Shown piece after piece: positions 23,101 through 35,854 of a stretch of 64,000 nucleotides of DNA. A program made the position numbers and the translations under genes. Below the pieces are notes generated by a model. The model searched no databases. It saw only the letters and a list, made by a program, of their open reading frames with translations, and had not been told where the DNA came from. The DNA is from Hymenolepis diminuta (Eukaryota; Platyhelminthes; Cestoda; Cyclophyllidea; Hymenolepididae): assembly GCA_900708905.1 (NCBI GenBank), contig CAADRB010000034.1:1290319-1354318 (forward strand), given 5' to 3'. Position 1 is the stretch's first letter. Every line of letters starts with the position of its first letter.

Positions 23101-24017
23101 AAGGTTGTAAAGGTAATTTGCACCTCTTTAGAGTCGGTTTTATATGTCCACAGCAAAGAAACTTCAGCGTAAAAGCATCGCGCGTAGATAGGATGCATAC
23201 GGGCTTAGGGATTTTCGTGTATGATAGCTTTTTCATAATTTTAAAAATTGGCCATTTACTCATTAATTGATCCAACAATTTGATTCCCTTTTCAGAGTTT
23301 AATAAATTTGAAATTAAATCTTCTGTTTACTTACTTTAAAATAAAATATTTAGTTCTTATATAGAAATCAGGGTTCACTATCTAACAAAATTAAGACTCA
23401 AAAAATAAAAACTGTCTCATATTTGATCTTAAAATATGTACATGGTTATAAACTACGTTTATTTTTGTCCATTATTTGTCCTGTCAACATGACGATAGCA
23501 TTTAATGTGAAAGGAGCAGACAATCTAAACTAAAATTAATTATTTTCAAAAAATATAAGGGCTTAAATACAAGACTTACTGAGGGAAGGAGAACAGCAAA
23601 CTGGGGAGCTTCAGTCATGAAACCAACATTTCTACATATCACCAGTTGAGGTTGCGATCTCTTTGTCCTTAAAATCTTCCTTGAGAGCATTAGGTTGGAG
23701 CTTAGATTTCCAGGTAAGCGGAAGAAAACTGTGGTAGATGGCAGTTGTTTGCATTTTCTAGTTCACATTCACATGTTTGTCATAGGAAGTATATACCCGA
23801 CTTGTCCAAGTCCAAAGGACTGGATGATGGCGCCACTTCCGTCTTTTGAAGTACTGAGCCGTTAGTTGGTATAAGCTAGCGATGTACTTTTTTCTTCTTG
23901 TTAATAGACTGAATTCGACATTACTCATGTAACCTAGCAATATAGAAGTAGATGGTGAATTTCGTAAACAACGTTCAATCTAAGATCTACAATTAGGTGG
24001 GATAGACAAACTCTACA

Positions 24018-24031
24018 AACACACACACACT
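24018..24031 (+). repeat. Short CA microsatellite
   Basis: About seven uninterrupted ACs in non-coding sequence. No further significance is seen. Confidence 0.7.
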
Positions 24032-27000
24032 GCTTGTTAGCAAACTTTTGATATGATATTTTGTCTTACCAAGTGATATTAATTTGCAACCAAAATAATT
24101 CTCGCTCAAGTTTACCAGACAAAAGTGAGCACTGATCCTATCAAGTACAATTGAGAATTTTGACGTGAGAACTACTGAGTTGCTGTAACTTGCATCGTCC
24201 ATAATTATTAATTGGAAATTAATTCTTATTTCTAAGTCGACCTCATGAATCATTAAAAATTAATCTTTGGAATTAACCAGATGAGCTTTTTAAGACAATT
24301 TTGCTTAAAAGAGGATTCTGCAGGGATTTCTATTTGAGAGTCTTTGAACTAACCTTCAATGAAGTCGTTTAAGAAGATTTGTCATTATCGACTATAAGGA
24401 ACCAAAAGTAGTTTTTAAATCATGGGAGAGCATCTAAGCATGAGAAATGACATAATAGTTCAAATGGAAGTTGGTGGGAGAAAGGTCTGTAAAATAACAC
24501 AAAGATAAAATGTTAAGGAGTTTAAATAAATTCATTTCACCTGAATTCAAGATTCATCAGGATGTCTATTTTCCTTAAGAGGATGATGGGACGAAACAAA
24601 ACATGGCCTAGCTAATCTGCTGGTACGTTGTTCTCCTAATCTACAGCTGACTCATCGAGGTTGAGGAGACTATGACAGGAGCAGTTACTGGTCAAAGTAA
24701 TGGCTCTCATCCCAATCCGATTGAAGGCATCTTCTTGGTTGGTTGATTGTCTTCCCAAAAAATTTATTGACCTTTATCCCACCTCCTTACATCCATATGA
24801 CTTAGTTAATTGTAAATAGTTAATTATTTGGATTCCCATCGTCAGTCATCAGTCTCGCTGGATGTGTCGCTAGAACACAGTAACTGGTTTAACGATACAG
24901 GTGATATTGCCACAGTTTTCATCAAAAGTTGATTCCGTTGCAAGAAGGTTTGAAATTCCAAAGTCAAAGCTTCAGAATCTGGACAAGTGAACAGTTTATC
25001 GTGTCAGGGACCGTAGGTACACAATAAATGGCTGGAATGTCCAATCACAAATGTTAACAAAGGAATAGTCTAATGAAGCACTTATAATCGGATAGGCTCT
25101 ATGGTGTTCTCTATCATGGATTTCCTTCGGTGGACTTTCCGCGAATACTTCCTCCTACTCCTTTTTCCCTTCCTCTTTCATTCCACTGTGTTTGTCTAAT
25201 ACATTTGATCTTCACACTTTGGGGAAGGCCGTAGTATCCTGTTTAGATACATAAGGGGATAACTTGAGCCTAAGTTGGTCGGATTCTCAGGGTACTTTTG
25301 CTGTCGCGACTAGCAGTACTCTAGGTCAAACAGATGAAGGTCAAATCAAGCACCAAATATTTATTTTACATCTTACAACTCCTTTTCCATTGACTTTTCT
25401 CTCCATTCTTCCCAATCCCGGCACCTCTCCTCCAAGGTCGTTTTAAAATGAAGTCAGTCAACTGGGATGGATTTAATTTTCGGATCCTCACCTTCATACC
25501 TTAAAACATTATACACATTCATATTGAATAAAAGTGATGGAGAATTGTTAACCCGTTTCATTTCGATATTTGCTATTTATTCTTTCTCCTTTAGTGGTAC
25601 GTCAGCACCTATATTTTCGTCAAATCAATGAATGTGTGAGTTGAATCTAATAAATTCGAACTATTCATTTTTTGTACACAAGCGTCTGGTTTACCGCGTC
25701 TCTAACAGACTCCGAAAATTCGAAATTGATAGCTTCTTCAGACTGTTAGGCACTCGGAACAATTTTTATGCCCGTTTAATTATCATTTGCCATGTTAGAT
25801 GTATGTTTAAAATTGGAGTACCAGTGTCGTTTTCCATTTGTATTCAATATCAGATGAATTGAGACTATTTGTCAATATAATGATTATTATCATTAATTAT
25901 AAGAGTTCATTTTGAGTGAAGTCTGCTTTGTTAAAAATGTCTTTGCAAGTCTCATCACCTGCTCATGGTTGTTAGATCATGGAAATGGGTCAAAGTAATA
26001 AGACCAACCGTTCAGTTAAATTAGATGGTAAATTAACTCCGGCCATCGCGAACATGAACTCACTCAGATATCCAGCCATCAAATCCTGAAAAGTGACCTC
26101 TGAAACATTTGGATAATAAGTAATATTTCCTATGATAAAGTGGAAAACTCAATGCCTATAGAGTAAGTAAGTTACTTAATATCCCATTCTAACCCCTTTT
26201 CATCCATTTTAGGTTCGTTCTGCTGTTTCGCGCGTTCAGATCCTATCCCGTGATTAAATCTGATAACACTTTTTTGAACAGTCATGCTTTTTAAAGGTAC
26301 CTTATTACCCTTCCACCTTTAACTCTTTTGCGATCCGTCATTCCCGTCATGTAAATCAAATCGGATGAGTTCTTATGGTTTCTATCTAGGTCAATTCATG
26401 ACTTTTGCTTTTCAAACGGGTTCCCGAAGGAGCATCGAATACTAAAATGGTGTGGGTAATTCACCTGAAAATATTTATCAAGACTACTGGAATCATTCAG
26501 TTTCTCTAAGCGTCTTTATGATGGACGAAGTACATTATTATTACTACTAACGGAAATAGAAGTCGTAATTTCTCGCGGTCATTACGTTAATTTTTAATCG
26601 ATAGGAACTGCGGTAAGAATTTAGCAAATTCGTACTTTTAGCTTTTAACAAAGATTTTCGTGATCATTTGACTGTCATTGCAGATTTTATCCGATTACTA
26701 CATTCAGATTAAAAGAGGATTTACTGAGAATGAATACTTCAAAGTATGCATGCAATAAAGATTAGAAAGAGAAGGTTAAGACAGAACACAGTTAACCCAA
26801 GACATCTCATTAGCCAAATAAAGACACTATATGGGAATACAAGTTGATTTCACGTTATTGAGGCCCAGAGATCAAAACACCGCCAGACTGAAAACAATTT
26901 TTAATCCAAACAACTGTCTAGCTAACAAGAGTGATGTGCGGCCACGTCTTGATGAGGATGATAGATGGCTTAATGACAATCTGCTCATCCCGAGACGAAC

Positions 27001-27489
27001 ATAAACATTGCATCTATGACTCTGTTTTGTCGAAATCCTACCAATAAGAGATCAGAAAAATTCCATAAAGTCTTAATCAAAATATCAACAAGAGTATGAC
27101 TCGTATTTCAGAATTTGAATTGAAGCAAATTCTTGATATTGAGGAGCTTTCAAAACGAAGAGTTTTGAAAACACTATGTCCATTCGTAAAGCTCGGTACG
27201 GGCATCTTAACAACAAAATTAACACAGAAGTTATCAATAAGGGGTTTGCAGAAAATACAATGGAGAAAATCCCTTTTAATGGTGAAATAGTTCTTTAAAT
27301 GGACAGCAACAAACGATCGTTTCTCCCTAGAGGCTTCTAAGCGTCTTTCTAGAAACCCAATTAATCCTTGATCTCAGACAAATGGACAATTTCCAGAACC
27401 TAGATTTTACTGGCGAAAATGAGATTCTAATGGATTCAGATAAGATTCGATATTGTAATAGTAAATAACAGCCTTTGTTAAAACCCTCT

Positions 27490-27860
27490 CACCTAATTTG
27501 CATAAATTGAAAGGAACAAGAAGGGAGGCGGTCCCCCGTGTACGTGATCAGGGTCCAAATGAAGCATATGCGCCGTTAGCTATTGAGCCATATTCCATTA
27601 GTAAGGGGGGTAAGGGATGCCCACACGAACACAAAAGTGTCAACCAACCTTCCAGTGGTCTTCACTCTAGATTGTCGTGCGGGAGGGGNNNNNNGGGAGT
27701 AAAGCGAGATCCGGTGCGTGGGTGGGGCCTAGAGGAAAAATGAGCGACTGGATTTTCGAGCGGGCGAGATGCGTGTAGATTAGGCGCGAGCAAACGGGTT
27801 GGAAATGCACATGACTCATATATTTGGGGTAGCATGGACGCACTTGTACACTCACTCTAC
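27490..27860. other. CpG-rich island 2, containing an assembly gap
   Basis: A G-rich, CpG-rich block inside AT-rich DNA. It includes GGGAGGGG immediately before and GGGAG immediately after a six-N gap, and runs such as GTAAGGGGGGTAAGGG (27602-27617). The gap interrupts the block, so any open frame across it is meaningless. It may be a regulatory island or a G-rich sequence that is hard to read. Confidence 0.5.
27689..27694. other. Assembly gap (six N)
   Basis: Six undetermined bases lie between two G-runs. The true number and identity of bases here is unknown. Confidence 0.99.
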
Positions 27861-30169
27861 ATAACGTTCACATGTTGGGTGGATGGACTATTGAACGCCT
27901 GTGGGCTGTAGAATGGAGTGGGACTGAGAAAATGTGAAGATCTGAGGGGTGCCCCAGATTTTCTTAGTCATATAGCTACTCGCGAGTGGACAGATGACAA
28001 ATGAACCTGTTGGTCGATAGATGTCAAGAGCTGTGAATTGTCATCCTGGGAACTGGTGAAAATTTTGCAAACGAAAATGGATGCATTTGAAATATGATAT
28101 AGAAGAATTTAGATTAATATTACTTATTGCATCAATTTACTCATTTGGGCCCTTTAAAACTGCTCAACAGGAACATGAATGGGAATTCAGTAGATGAGGG
28201 CATTGGAAATGAGAGATCTTTAGTAGCTTAATTTTATTTAATTAAAATTTTTTTATAATTTTTTCTTCCGTCACAATACAAAATAATTCTTGAGTAAGAA
28301 AACTGCCATAGTTGGTGGTAGCATTTGGAGATTTGGGGTCCTAGAAACCTATAAGCTGGAAGGTCGTTCGTTTATTTAACCACTTCAATTATTTAAATTA
28401 GCATTAGAAATACTGAGCTTATATGATCTAAATAATTTTGGGAATGTCGGAAGATTAGGTTTTCCAAATTGTTGAATCTTATATTTTTGGTTACTATACT
28501 ATACTTTACAGAAGATCAATTTGTGAAATTTTCACTCATTCTAGCAGTTCGGTATATAAAAAATTCATTTGAAATTAGGAAGAAGGTCCTTAGAGTAAGG
28601 AAGTGTACTGAATACTGGTTATTCAATAATCCGTGAATGATTTCATACAAAATATTGACAACTATTAACGAACGAGGTACAAAATTAGTTTAAAGTATTT
28701 GGTAACTAAAATACTTGATTACGTGATAATTTAGCCTATTTTCATGATCCAGCCTTCAGATTTTTCCTTAATTTCCAGGATATTTAATAAATTATTAATG
28801 CCATATCTGCCTAATAGTAGTTTTTTTCAACTTGAATTCTCATTTCATCAGAAGAATACCTTCGAATTGCATTGACATCTTAGCCAAAATTATTTGGTAA
28901 CGAACAACAATCAGATGTTGAGTTTTCCTCAGAAATTTCATTAATTGTCTTCTTATTAAGTTCTGTGATACTTCAAACGTTCATTAGTCTCCACTTCGTG
29001 AGGTTAATTCCGATTCTTCTATCACACACGGGGCTCTCATACGGGAAGCCGGTTTTTTCAACTCCCAATGAGTCACGTCCGGGTAGACAGGTGTCTCTAA
29101 ATCCGACTGTGCCTCCCATTCCCTTTGTCTCGCTGCAAAAATTTCAGCGAAAGAACTTCTCAGTAGTAGCTCTTTGCCCCACTAATCTTCATTTTGCGTC
29201 TAAGACTCGTGTTTTTGTCTCAGGTGATAGGGTCTTTGTTTCCAAGCTGTGAAGTTAAAGCGAGATGACTAATAAAATAAATCGCGGCTCTATGGTAATG
29301 ACTTATTGACACAGCTTTGGACAAACAGCTAGTGGATATCTTACTCATTTTAGCTTGGTTATTTTTCAGTTCCAGATAGCTTAGGACTCAAAAACCTATT
29401 ATGCCTTTTCTTAAAGCCGGATAATGACAAAATTATTAACAAGAGTGGAACGAGGAGGGCTTTCATCACTTATTATGGGTAAAAATGTTCACTTTCAACC
29501 GCCGTTAAATGTCTTAAATGTTGATCTGTGAATGTACGGATACACTTGTAATGCTGCTTATTAGCCTGCAAGTAAAAACAATTAATATAGCTGGCCTAAT
29601 CTAAGAAGGCATAGGCGTTATTACCTTCACTAACATTCAAAGATTGTTAGAAATAGAGGACATCTATTATTTTACCTTTGACAAGATTACCATATAAAGA
29701 CCATAAATACGGACATCTATTTAGTCATTCAGTTACTCACATTCAAGAGAGCATAATTTAAACGCTACTAAATATCTTGGAAATTAATTGAGTGATGAAG
29801 TGACATAGCCAAATGGGTTCTATCAGGACTCTAACTATTTGAAACTGAGGAAGACATAATCACCTCTGGGATAGCATAATTTATATACTTATAATTAAAA
29901 GGAAACAAGCACATGCTTTTTTAACTCGAAATGGAGGCAATTTAAATCAAATTATACGAATATACGAAGCTGATAAATAAACATTCCAACACTTAATACT
30001 AATTTGCTAATAGAATAATAATTGTAGCAACAAGTTCCAAGTCTGTTCCAACCTTCAGAGCCTCTAATACGAAACCCACGTTCTGCTACCTCTCAATTTA
30101 CTAGTTTTAATCCCAAAAACAGATTGTTATGCGTCCCATTGCTCAATACTTAGTCCTTAGCCATAACCG

Positions 30170-30640
30170 CCCGCCAATTTTTTGCAGCAGGAGTCCCTTC
30201 TCTGAAAGATAGAGAGAGAGAGAGCCAAGACAGCAGCTCATCTTAAGCTATTAATAGAAACAACAACAGCAGAGCTGTTGTGTGTGTTGTTAAGGCGGTG
30301 CGACGACAACGAAGACCTCGACGCAGTGCGCGAGTGAGAGGAAGAACTAGGCGATGAATCATGGGAGTTCTTTGTTCACGCACAGTGACTCATGTCATGG
30401 CCGATGCGTCCGTAGCGCGTCTCTCACACACTGGATGTGCACACGTGTGCACATGTATACGCGTCAGTGGTGTATACGAACCCTCAGTCGGACAGCCAAC
30501 AGACCAGCTAGACAGACATGCATCTCGCGTGTGTCTGATACATCCTGCTATCCGGTGTCTTCTGCTCTACTTCTGTCTATCCGCAGAGATGCTCACCCTT
30601 CCTTGAAGGCACAATATTGTTACATTAGCCGACAAAGGGG
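30170..30640. other. CpG-rich island 3 with GA microsatellite and small hairpin
   Basis: It starts with a short GA microsatellite (about 30211-30223), then has a perfect small inverted repeat CAACAGC-AGA-GCTGTTG (30264-30280), followed by a CpG-dense stretch from about 30295 to 30560. Overlapping plus-strand frames from 30354 and 30361 are rich in Cys, His and Arg and match no family I know; they are typical of CpG-rich non-coding DNA. It could be a promoter or untranslated first exon of an unrecognised transcript. Confidence 0.45.
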
Positions 30641-33100
30641 ATTAGAGAGCAAGAGTATCTAAGACTCCCCTAGCGATGTTGTGGGGTTCTAGTTTCTGGA
30701 ACCTAATTTCGTATTCTCACTCAGTATGTGGTATGTATGTCTCATTCCCATCTGTCGAACTCAGTAGTAGGTAGGTAGGGGGAGTGGATGAGTGAGCATA
30801 CACGGAGGCGTGAGGAGGAGGGCTGAGTCAGAGAAAAATCGCAACGACAAAAAGGATTCTCTGCTTGATGTTTACCTGTCTTTTTGGGGGTCCACTCACC
30901 CCTATAATCAGGTAAAGTGATTCCCAACAGGGAGACAAAATGTCCCTCCCCGTTTTCAAATTTAGTTCCGCCTTTTATGGGGTAAGGGCATAAAAAATCG
31001 AATGTTAGAGTATGATGTCTCGATGGTTTGATGCTAAATTCATCGAAAAATTCTACATGATAAAACAGATGTTAAATAATTTGAAATGTATGCTATAAAT
31101 GAAAATAATAATCTAATTTGCGGAGTTGTTATTGGTCTACATTTTACCCGAAAATGATATTTAATAAGTATAAGACGATATTGAAATACTTGAGAATTTC
31201 AATCCCTTACTTCACTTTATCTAATTTTAGAATTTTATTAAAAAAAAGAAGGTTGAATGATAACAGAAAAATAAATGCTATCCACTCCTACCTCAAAGTT
31301 AGGGAGTAAGTGATTTAGACTAAAAGATGGAAAACGGAGAAGTGAAGAACCAATTACCCAGCCCAAATTGTGATCGATCGACTTTGAGCGTAAGTAGAAA
31401 CATGAACCCCTAGCCTGGCCTTGATCCTTTATGATATTTCCTATTTCGTGTATTTAATTTTTCCAATCATAAACAGTGCTAAAATTTCTGGCTTCCGTAA
31501 AAAGTTTTGAAAAAGTCAAGGTCTTTCAAAACAAACTAGGAGAACAGAAATCGATCTTGGGTTTTTCTAGTTAACACAGGTAGAATTATTAGATTTCAGT
31601 AAGTCTTGAAGGCGATTTAGTAGGTTCAAAAATATTCGATCCTCCTCTCTTCCAAAATTATGATCTCTTTGCCCTTTACCTCGCATGGATCACTACGGCT
31701 CTGCGAGAATTCGATCGTAAGGTCAAAAAGGGTGAGAAAAAAGCAGCTGAACTCTCACAAATTTGGTGATTCACACGTGTGCCAAGATCCCAATGCAGAC
31801 GTGACCTCAAACTGATCTAATCGCAGTTTTTCCACCTCTAATGACTCACATCACTTGGCCGTTAAACCTGCGTGTAAATTCATCTGCTATTAGTCGATAA
31901 CAGATCAAGTGGACGGCTAAAAAACGTGGATGGGTGATGCGAACTCTAACAAGCTTTCGACCATTCAAATAGTAAACGAACCCCGATCTCCCTCCGTTCA
32001 AACCTGAATAACTCCGTCTAAATCTACTAATAAGTAATAACAGCTCCAGCGAACTGTCCCAGACTATTATAATTTTTAATTACAGGGATCGGATGAGGTA
32101 AATGCCTCACTATCATCTCCCTACGCTATTAATGCTGTTTGATTGAAATCACCAGGCGAATCATTGTCATCCAGCAAAATATCCACCTACTGACACAATG
32201 AATTCTCCCTCCCTTCCCCTGTATATGCACCTGGGTAAAAGCAACACCTGGACAGAAGATACATCTCCCAAGAGTGATTAAACAACGGCTCAGTAAACTA
32301 ACTACTATCTACTCAAAACTCAGCCAGGGAAAGCAGCTGTGATAGTTTAATAACAAATGTATTTAGTAATAATAATAAGAAGCTAGCGAAGTTGTTGTAC
32401 AGTCATTCGAGAGAGGTCTTTTAAAATTCAATGGATAGACGAGGGGAATTGGACAGGGCGATAAAAAGGAGGGGAAATACATAAAAGGCCAGCGATAGAA
32501 GCATTTGGACCTATGGTGTAGGAATGATAATGGAGTGTTAGAAATACAGGGAAGGGGGAGGGCCAATTGAGACACCACAAAAATTAAAAATAAATGCACA
32601 CACGGCTATCAAAAAGAGAGGGGAGGGGAACGGACAAAAAATAGTCGGAGACATTAGAGGTGAGTTGGAAAAGCTTGACGACATCATGGATACAGGCATG
32701 CCCTGAGCCTGGGAAGAATATGAGAACCTCGGTCGTGGAAAAATAGGATAGGGATGGTGGGGGTTTACTAAATGCGAGTCTCGTTTATGCAGCACTGCGC
32801 AGTCCAACACAACTGAGTGTACAAAATATACATACATAAATCATAGGTCGTATACAAATACAGTGAGAGAGCACAGCCCAGTTAAGAGAGACAAAAGAGA
32901 GAATGAGTGACATAGGACGAAATCCCATTGCTACTACTTCTACTACTGTTACGTAAATGGATATATGGACGGAGAGACTGTGAGCACATTGAGAGAAAAT
33001 AGAGGAATGCCGCTTCGGAGAGTAAAACATGTGAAGCAAAGACAACACGAAATGCAATTGGATAGTCGGATGGATAGATACAATGGACGGGCGGTGTTAA

Positions 33101-34600
33101 CTAGTTCATGCCATTATCTTGTTTCTTGAAGATGTTTAGGAGCTTCTCCATGGCGACCTGTCGATTCTGGTGTGATCGATGGAGCTCAGTGGCAACATCC
33201 GAGGCCATTTTAGCCAAACGAGCTTGTGTAGCATCTTCAGCACGTAGAGTGTCAATTATCTCATTAATTTCACTAAGGTTGGGCGCAAAACACTCAAGCA
33301 AGTTCGGTGGTAGAGTAGGGAGGAGACCAATGATTTGATTGGAGAAGAGGTTATTGATCGGATTGTTAGCACTATTGCCATTAACAGCCAAAAGCGGATT
33401 ACCATTATTGGCTGAACCGTTTGTCATGGGTGGTGTCTCAGATTCATTCAGAGTGTGAGATGGAGTTAAGTTTGCCAAAGAGCTGAGTAGATTGGCCGTG
33501 AGAAGTGAGAGGTTGGGATCTCCAGAGGGCGGAAAAGCCAGAGCCTGTTGAATGAGGCTGAGGGGATCCGGAGAACCATTCTGTGAAGCGGATAGATCCT
33601 GCGCTTGTTCCTGAGACTCGCTTTTGATAGGCGCTTGCTGTTGCTGCCTCAATAAGTTCTGGAGGAATTGTGATTGAAGGATCAGAGAATTGGGTGAGGG
33701 GAGCTGGAACGGCGCTGTTGAATCTGGTTCGGGGTGAGAACCCTGACTGTTAAGAAGACTTTGGAGCTTGTCACTTCCATTGCCACCTCCATTCGGGCGG
33801 GAATCGACGAAAAGTGCTGAAGCTGGAATGTTACCAGATTTGGTTACGCCGCAAAAACTCTTCTCAACACTCGTAGGAGTAGAATGGATATTGTTCCCAC
33901 CACTGGAGGAATAAAGAGAACGATTTGCTCGCATTGCAAGAGCCTTGCCATGCGGTGAATTAAAACCACTGTATGACATCTCTTGCTTGTAGTTTACACC
34001 GTGACCACCGGGGGTGGGTGGTAAAGATTTAATCCCACTTCTATCACATACCTGCATCGTAGAGGCATTCACATTAGGATAAATGATAAGGATCAGTCTA
34101 GCAACCTCCCGAAGTATTTGGCTATTTCTAACAACCTTTGAGGGATTGTTTACCAGTAGCCGAACATCTCTGCGGAGATTTTTCCACTTGTTGTAACAAT
34201 GTTCAGTGGTGAAACCATAGGGTTCCATTTTAGCTCCAATAGCTTGCCACACAGCTTTGTGCTTCTTTTGGACATTAAAATCCTCTAGATGGTCTTCAAC
34301 ACATTTTAGTAACAGTTGTACATCTCGGGTAGTCCAGTGGACCTTCTTTTCATTTATGTCAGCATTGGGCTTTGGGCTGTCCAAGTTCGAATGCAGGAGT
34401 CTACTGCCATCCATTTCATCATCTTCGTCTTCAGCTACCATCGTGACATCATTCTCAAGTTTGTCAACTGGAGATCCACCGTTCATGGAATGCTCACGGG
34501 AATCCGACTGGTTATACGTAGGCAACTGTTCTTCTTCATAGTCAGCGTCCGGAAAACTTGGACTTGACTTATCCGATGTTTTGCAGGGAAAATCTTCCAT
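33101..34600 (-). CDS. Myb/SANT-like DNA-binding domain protein, single exon
   Basis: An uninterrupted 499-aa reading frame from the ATG at 34600. The N-terminal 80 residues are acidic and Ser/Pro-rich. Residues about 86-175 form a trihelix/MADF-like Myb domain: HWTTRDVQLLLKCVEDH, then VWQAIGAKM, then YNKWKNLRRDVRLLV, with tryptophans 89, 118 and 139 in the expected spacing. The middle is low complexity, rich in Ser, Asn, Gln, Pro and Leu. The last 55 residues (about 445-495) are predicted helical and charged (LRAEDATQARLAKMASDV), suggesting a dimerisation coiled coil. A nuclear DNA-binding regulator is the likely role; I cannot assign an orthologue. It is the only intronless gene of this size in the window. 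It is divergent from STRIP (1254 bp between starts). The C-terminal layout resembles other animal Myb/SANT-like proteins related to domesticated transposase DNA-binding domains, but that link is inference. Confidence 0.83.
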   Translation of the reverse strand: MEDFPCKTSDKSSPSFPDADYEEEQLPTYNQSDSREHSMNGGSPVDKLENDVTMVAEDEDDEMDGSRLLHSNLDSPKPNADINEKKVHWTTRDVQLLLKCVEDHLEDFNVQKKHKAVWQAIGAKMEPYGFTTEHCYNKWKNLRRDVRLLVNNPSKVVRNSQILREVARLILIIYPNVNASTMQVCDRSGIKSLPPTPGGHGVNYKQEMSYSGFNSPHGKALAMRANRSLYSSSGGNNIHSTPTSVEKSFCGVTKSGNIPASALFVDSRPNGGGNGSDKLQSLLNSQGSHPEPDSTAPFQLPSPNSLILQSQFLQNLLRQQQQAPIKSESQEQAQDLSASQNGSPDPLSLIQQALAFPPSGDPNLSLLTANLLSSLANLTPSHTLNESETPPMTNGSANNGNPLLAVNGNSANNPINNLFSNQIIGLLPTLPPNLLECFAPNLSEINEIIDTLRAEDATQARLAKMASDVATELHRSHQNRQVAMEKLLNIFKKQDNGMN

Positions 34601-35854
34601 ATTTTAATGGATCAGTAGATAATGTTAACTAAACATAATAAAATAAGTTAGGAAAAGCTAAAAGTCACATAGATATGTAGAAAAAAATGGAACAACCTTT
34701 GAGCAGTTAACGCAACGCTCTCAAAAGAAAGAATAAAGCAATCGACCTTCAATTCAACAGTTCGTGAAAAGTTAAAACACACGACAGAACTTTACCCACT
34801 GTCCCAATCTTTCGGAATTATAACTATTGTTCGATAAAATTGTAATATTATAGAAATATTTAATATAATGAACTTATTATCAAAGGTAGTTAAAAAACTA
34901 CTTATTCAACTAGAAATGGTGATATATCAGATTTCTCTATAAAGTATTGACAAAATTAACCATTAATATAAAAAGACGTGTAAGTGGAAAGTCATGATAT
35001 TAGATTTAAATAGGTCAGTGGGAATCATTATTTATATAACACAATAAAAATGGATATAGTTGTTATTTGAAACTTGGTCTGCAATTGTGTCTCTACAACT
35101 ACACCAAAAAATTTACTGTCGAATTGGTTTAAAAGGATAAATTCAAAGAGATTCTTATATCTCTGTGTTTCAGTTTTATAAATGATTTCGAATTATCTAT
35201 GGACTGTTTGTTTTCTACTTAAAATTATAATTATAACTTAATACTCTACGTAACTTAAGGTAACGTAAGTCACGTAACATAACTTAATTAATGGACTGCT
35301 CCAAATTACATTTCTAAGCCAAAAATGAAAGACTAGATTTTTATTTGTTTAATCAATGCATATTACGGCCATTTAGTCAGTTGTTTTAATAATATTTTAG
35401 ATTTATCTTGCCAAAAGCATTACAATCTATCATCGGGAATGTTTCAAGAAGACATTCTACTCAGAGTTGGACAGCTTTAATGTTTGGTAAGTCTTATGGT
35501 GGCAAATCTTTCAAAAATATGAAATATGGTAAATTTTAGAAATATTTCCCGTTAATTTTAACACCCTGGATTTACTATTCAACTGTAGAACTATTATTGT
35601 CAGGCAATAGTTTCGTATCGTCATTATTGTTAATGACAACTATTTCATTCTACAATCTAGACAACACTAATTCAAATTTGCAAAACAAAATATGTTAGAG
35701 TTATTTAAGATATATAATTTGGTAAAAATATAATAAAAGTAAATAGATTATAATATAAAATAAATTTGTGAGTTCTATAAATGATTCAAATGGTCAAATT
35801 CAACTCTTTGTGTACGTCTAGGTCAACGGTTAATATCCCAATTTGTGCCTGAAG
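34601..35854. promoter_or_regulatory. Shared upstream region of the Myb/SANT gene and STRIP
   Basis: 1254 bp of very AT-rich DNA between two divergent start codons. No recognisable motif or exon is seen. A pyrimidine-rich stretch ending in CTAG at about 35817-35820 lies 34 nt before the STRIP ATG and could be a splice acceptor for an untranslated first exon or a trans-spliced leader, both of which occur in flatworms. This is not proven by the sequence. Confidence 0.4.

Larger units (their letters stand above)
16336..33100. other. Gene-poor tract between CCT4 and the Myb/SANT gene
   Basis: Nearly 17 kb without a gene I can name on either strand. It contains three CpG-rich islands (17281-17640, 27490-27860, 30170-30640), two tRNA-like relics (19846-19910 and 20065-20120), a six-N gap (27689-27694), and one weak chain of splice-bounded open segments near 22555-23090 described under findings. 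The right-hand part, about 32360-33100, is directly downstream of the Myb/SANT stop codon and probably includes its 3' untranslated region. Non-coding RNAs, enhancers or short exons of a fast-evolving gene may be present but are not visible to me. Confidence 0.55.

Noticed and set aside
27498..27743. Open frame across the N gap
   Set aside because: The frame depends on six unknown bases and has no recognisable product.
28965..29252. 95-codon frame with a Pro/Ser-rich peptide
   Set aside because: No homology and no flanking exons; composition alone does not support a gene.
30354..30662. Two overlapping plus-strand frames of 81 and 102 codons
   Set aside because: Same situation in CpG island 3: Cys/His-rich peptides without homology, in two frames at once.
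34040..34056. Consensus-like splice donor CAG-GTATGTGAT inside the Myb/SANT frame
   Set aside because: The reading frame continues unbroken across it, and the possible acceptor 66 nt further has no pyrimidine tract. Kept as a single exon.
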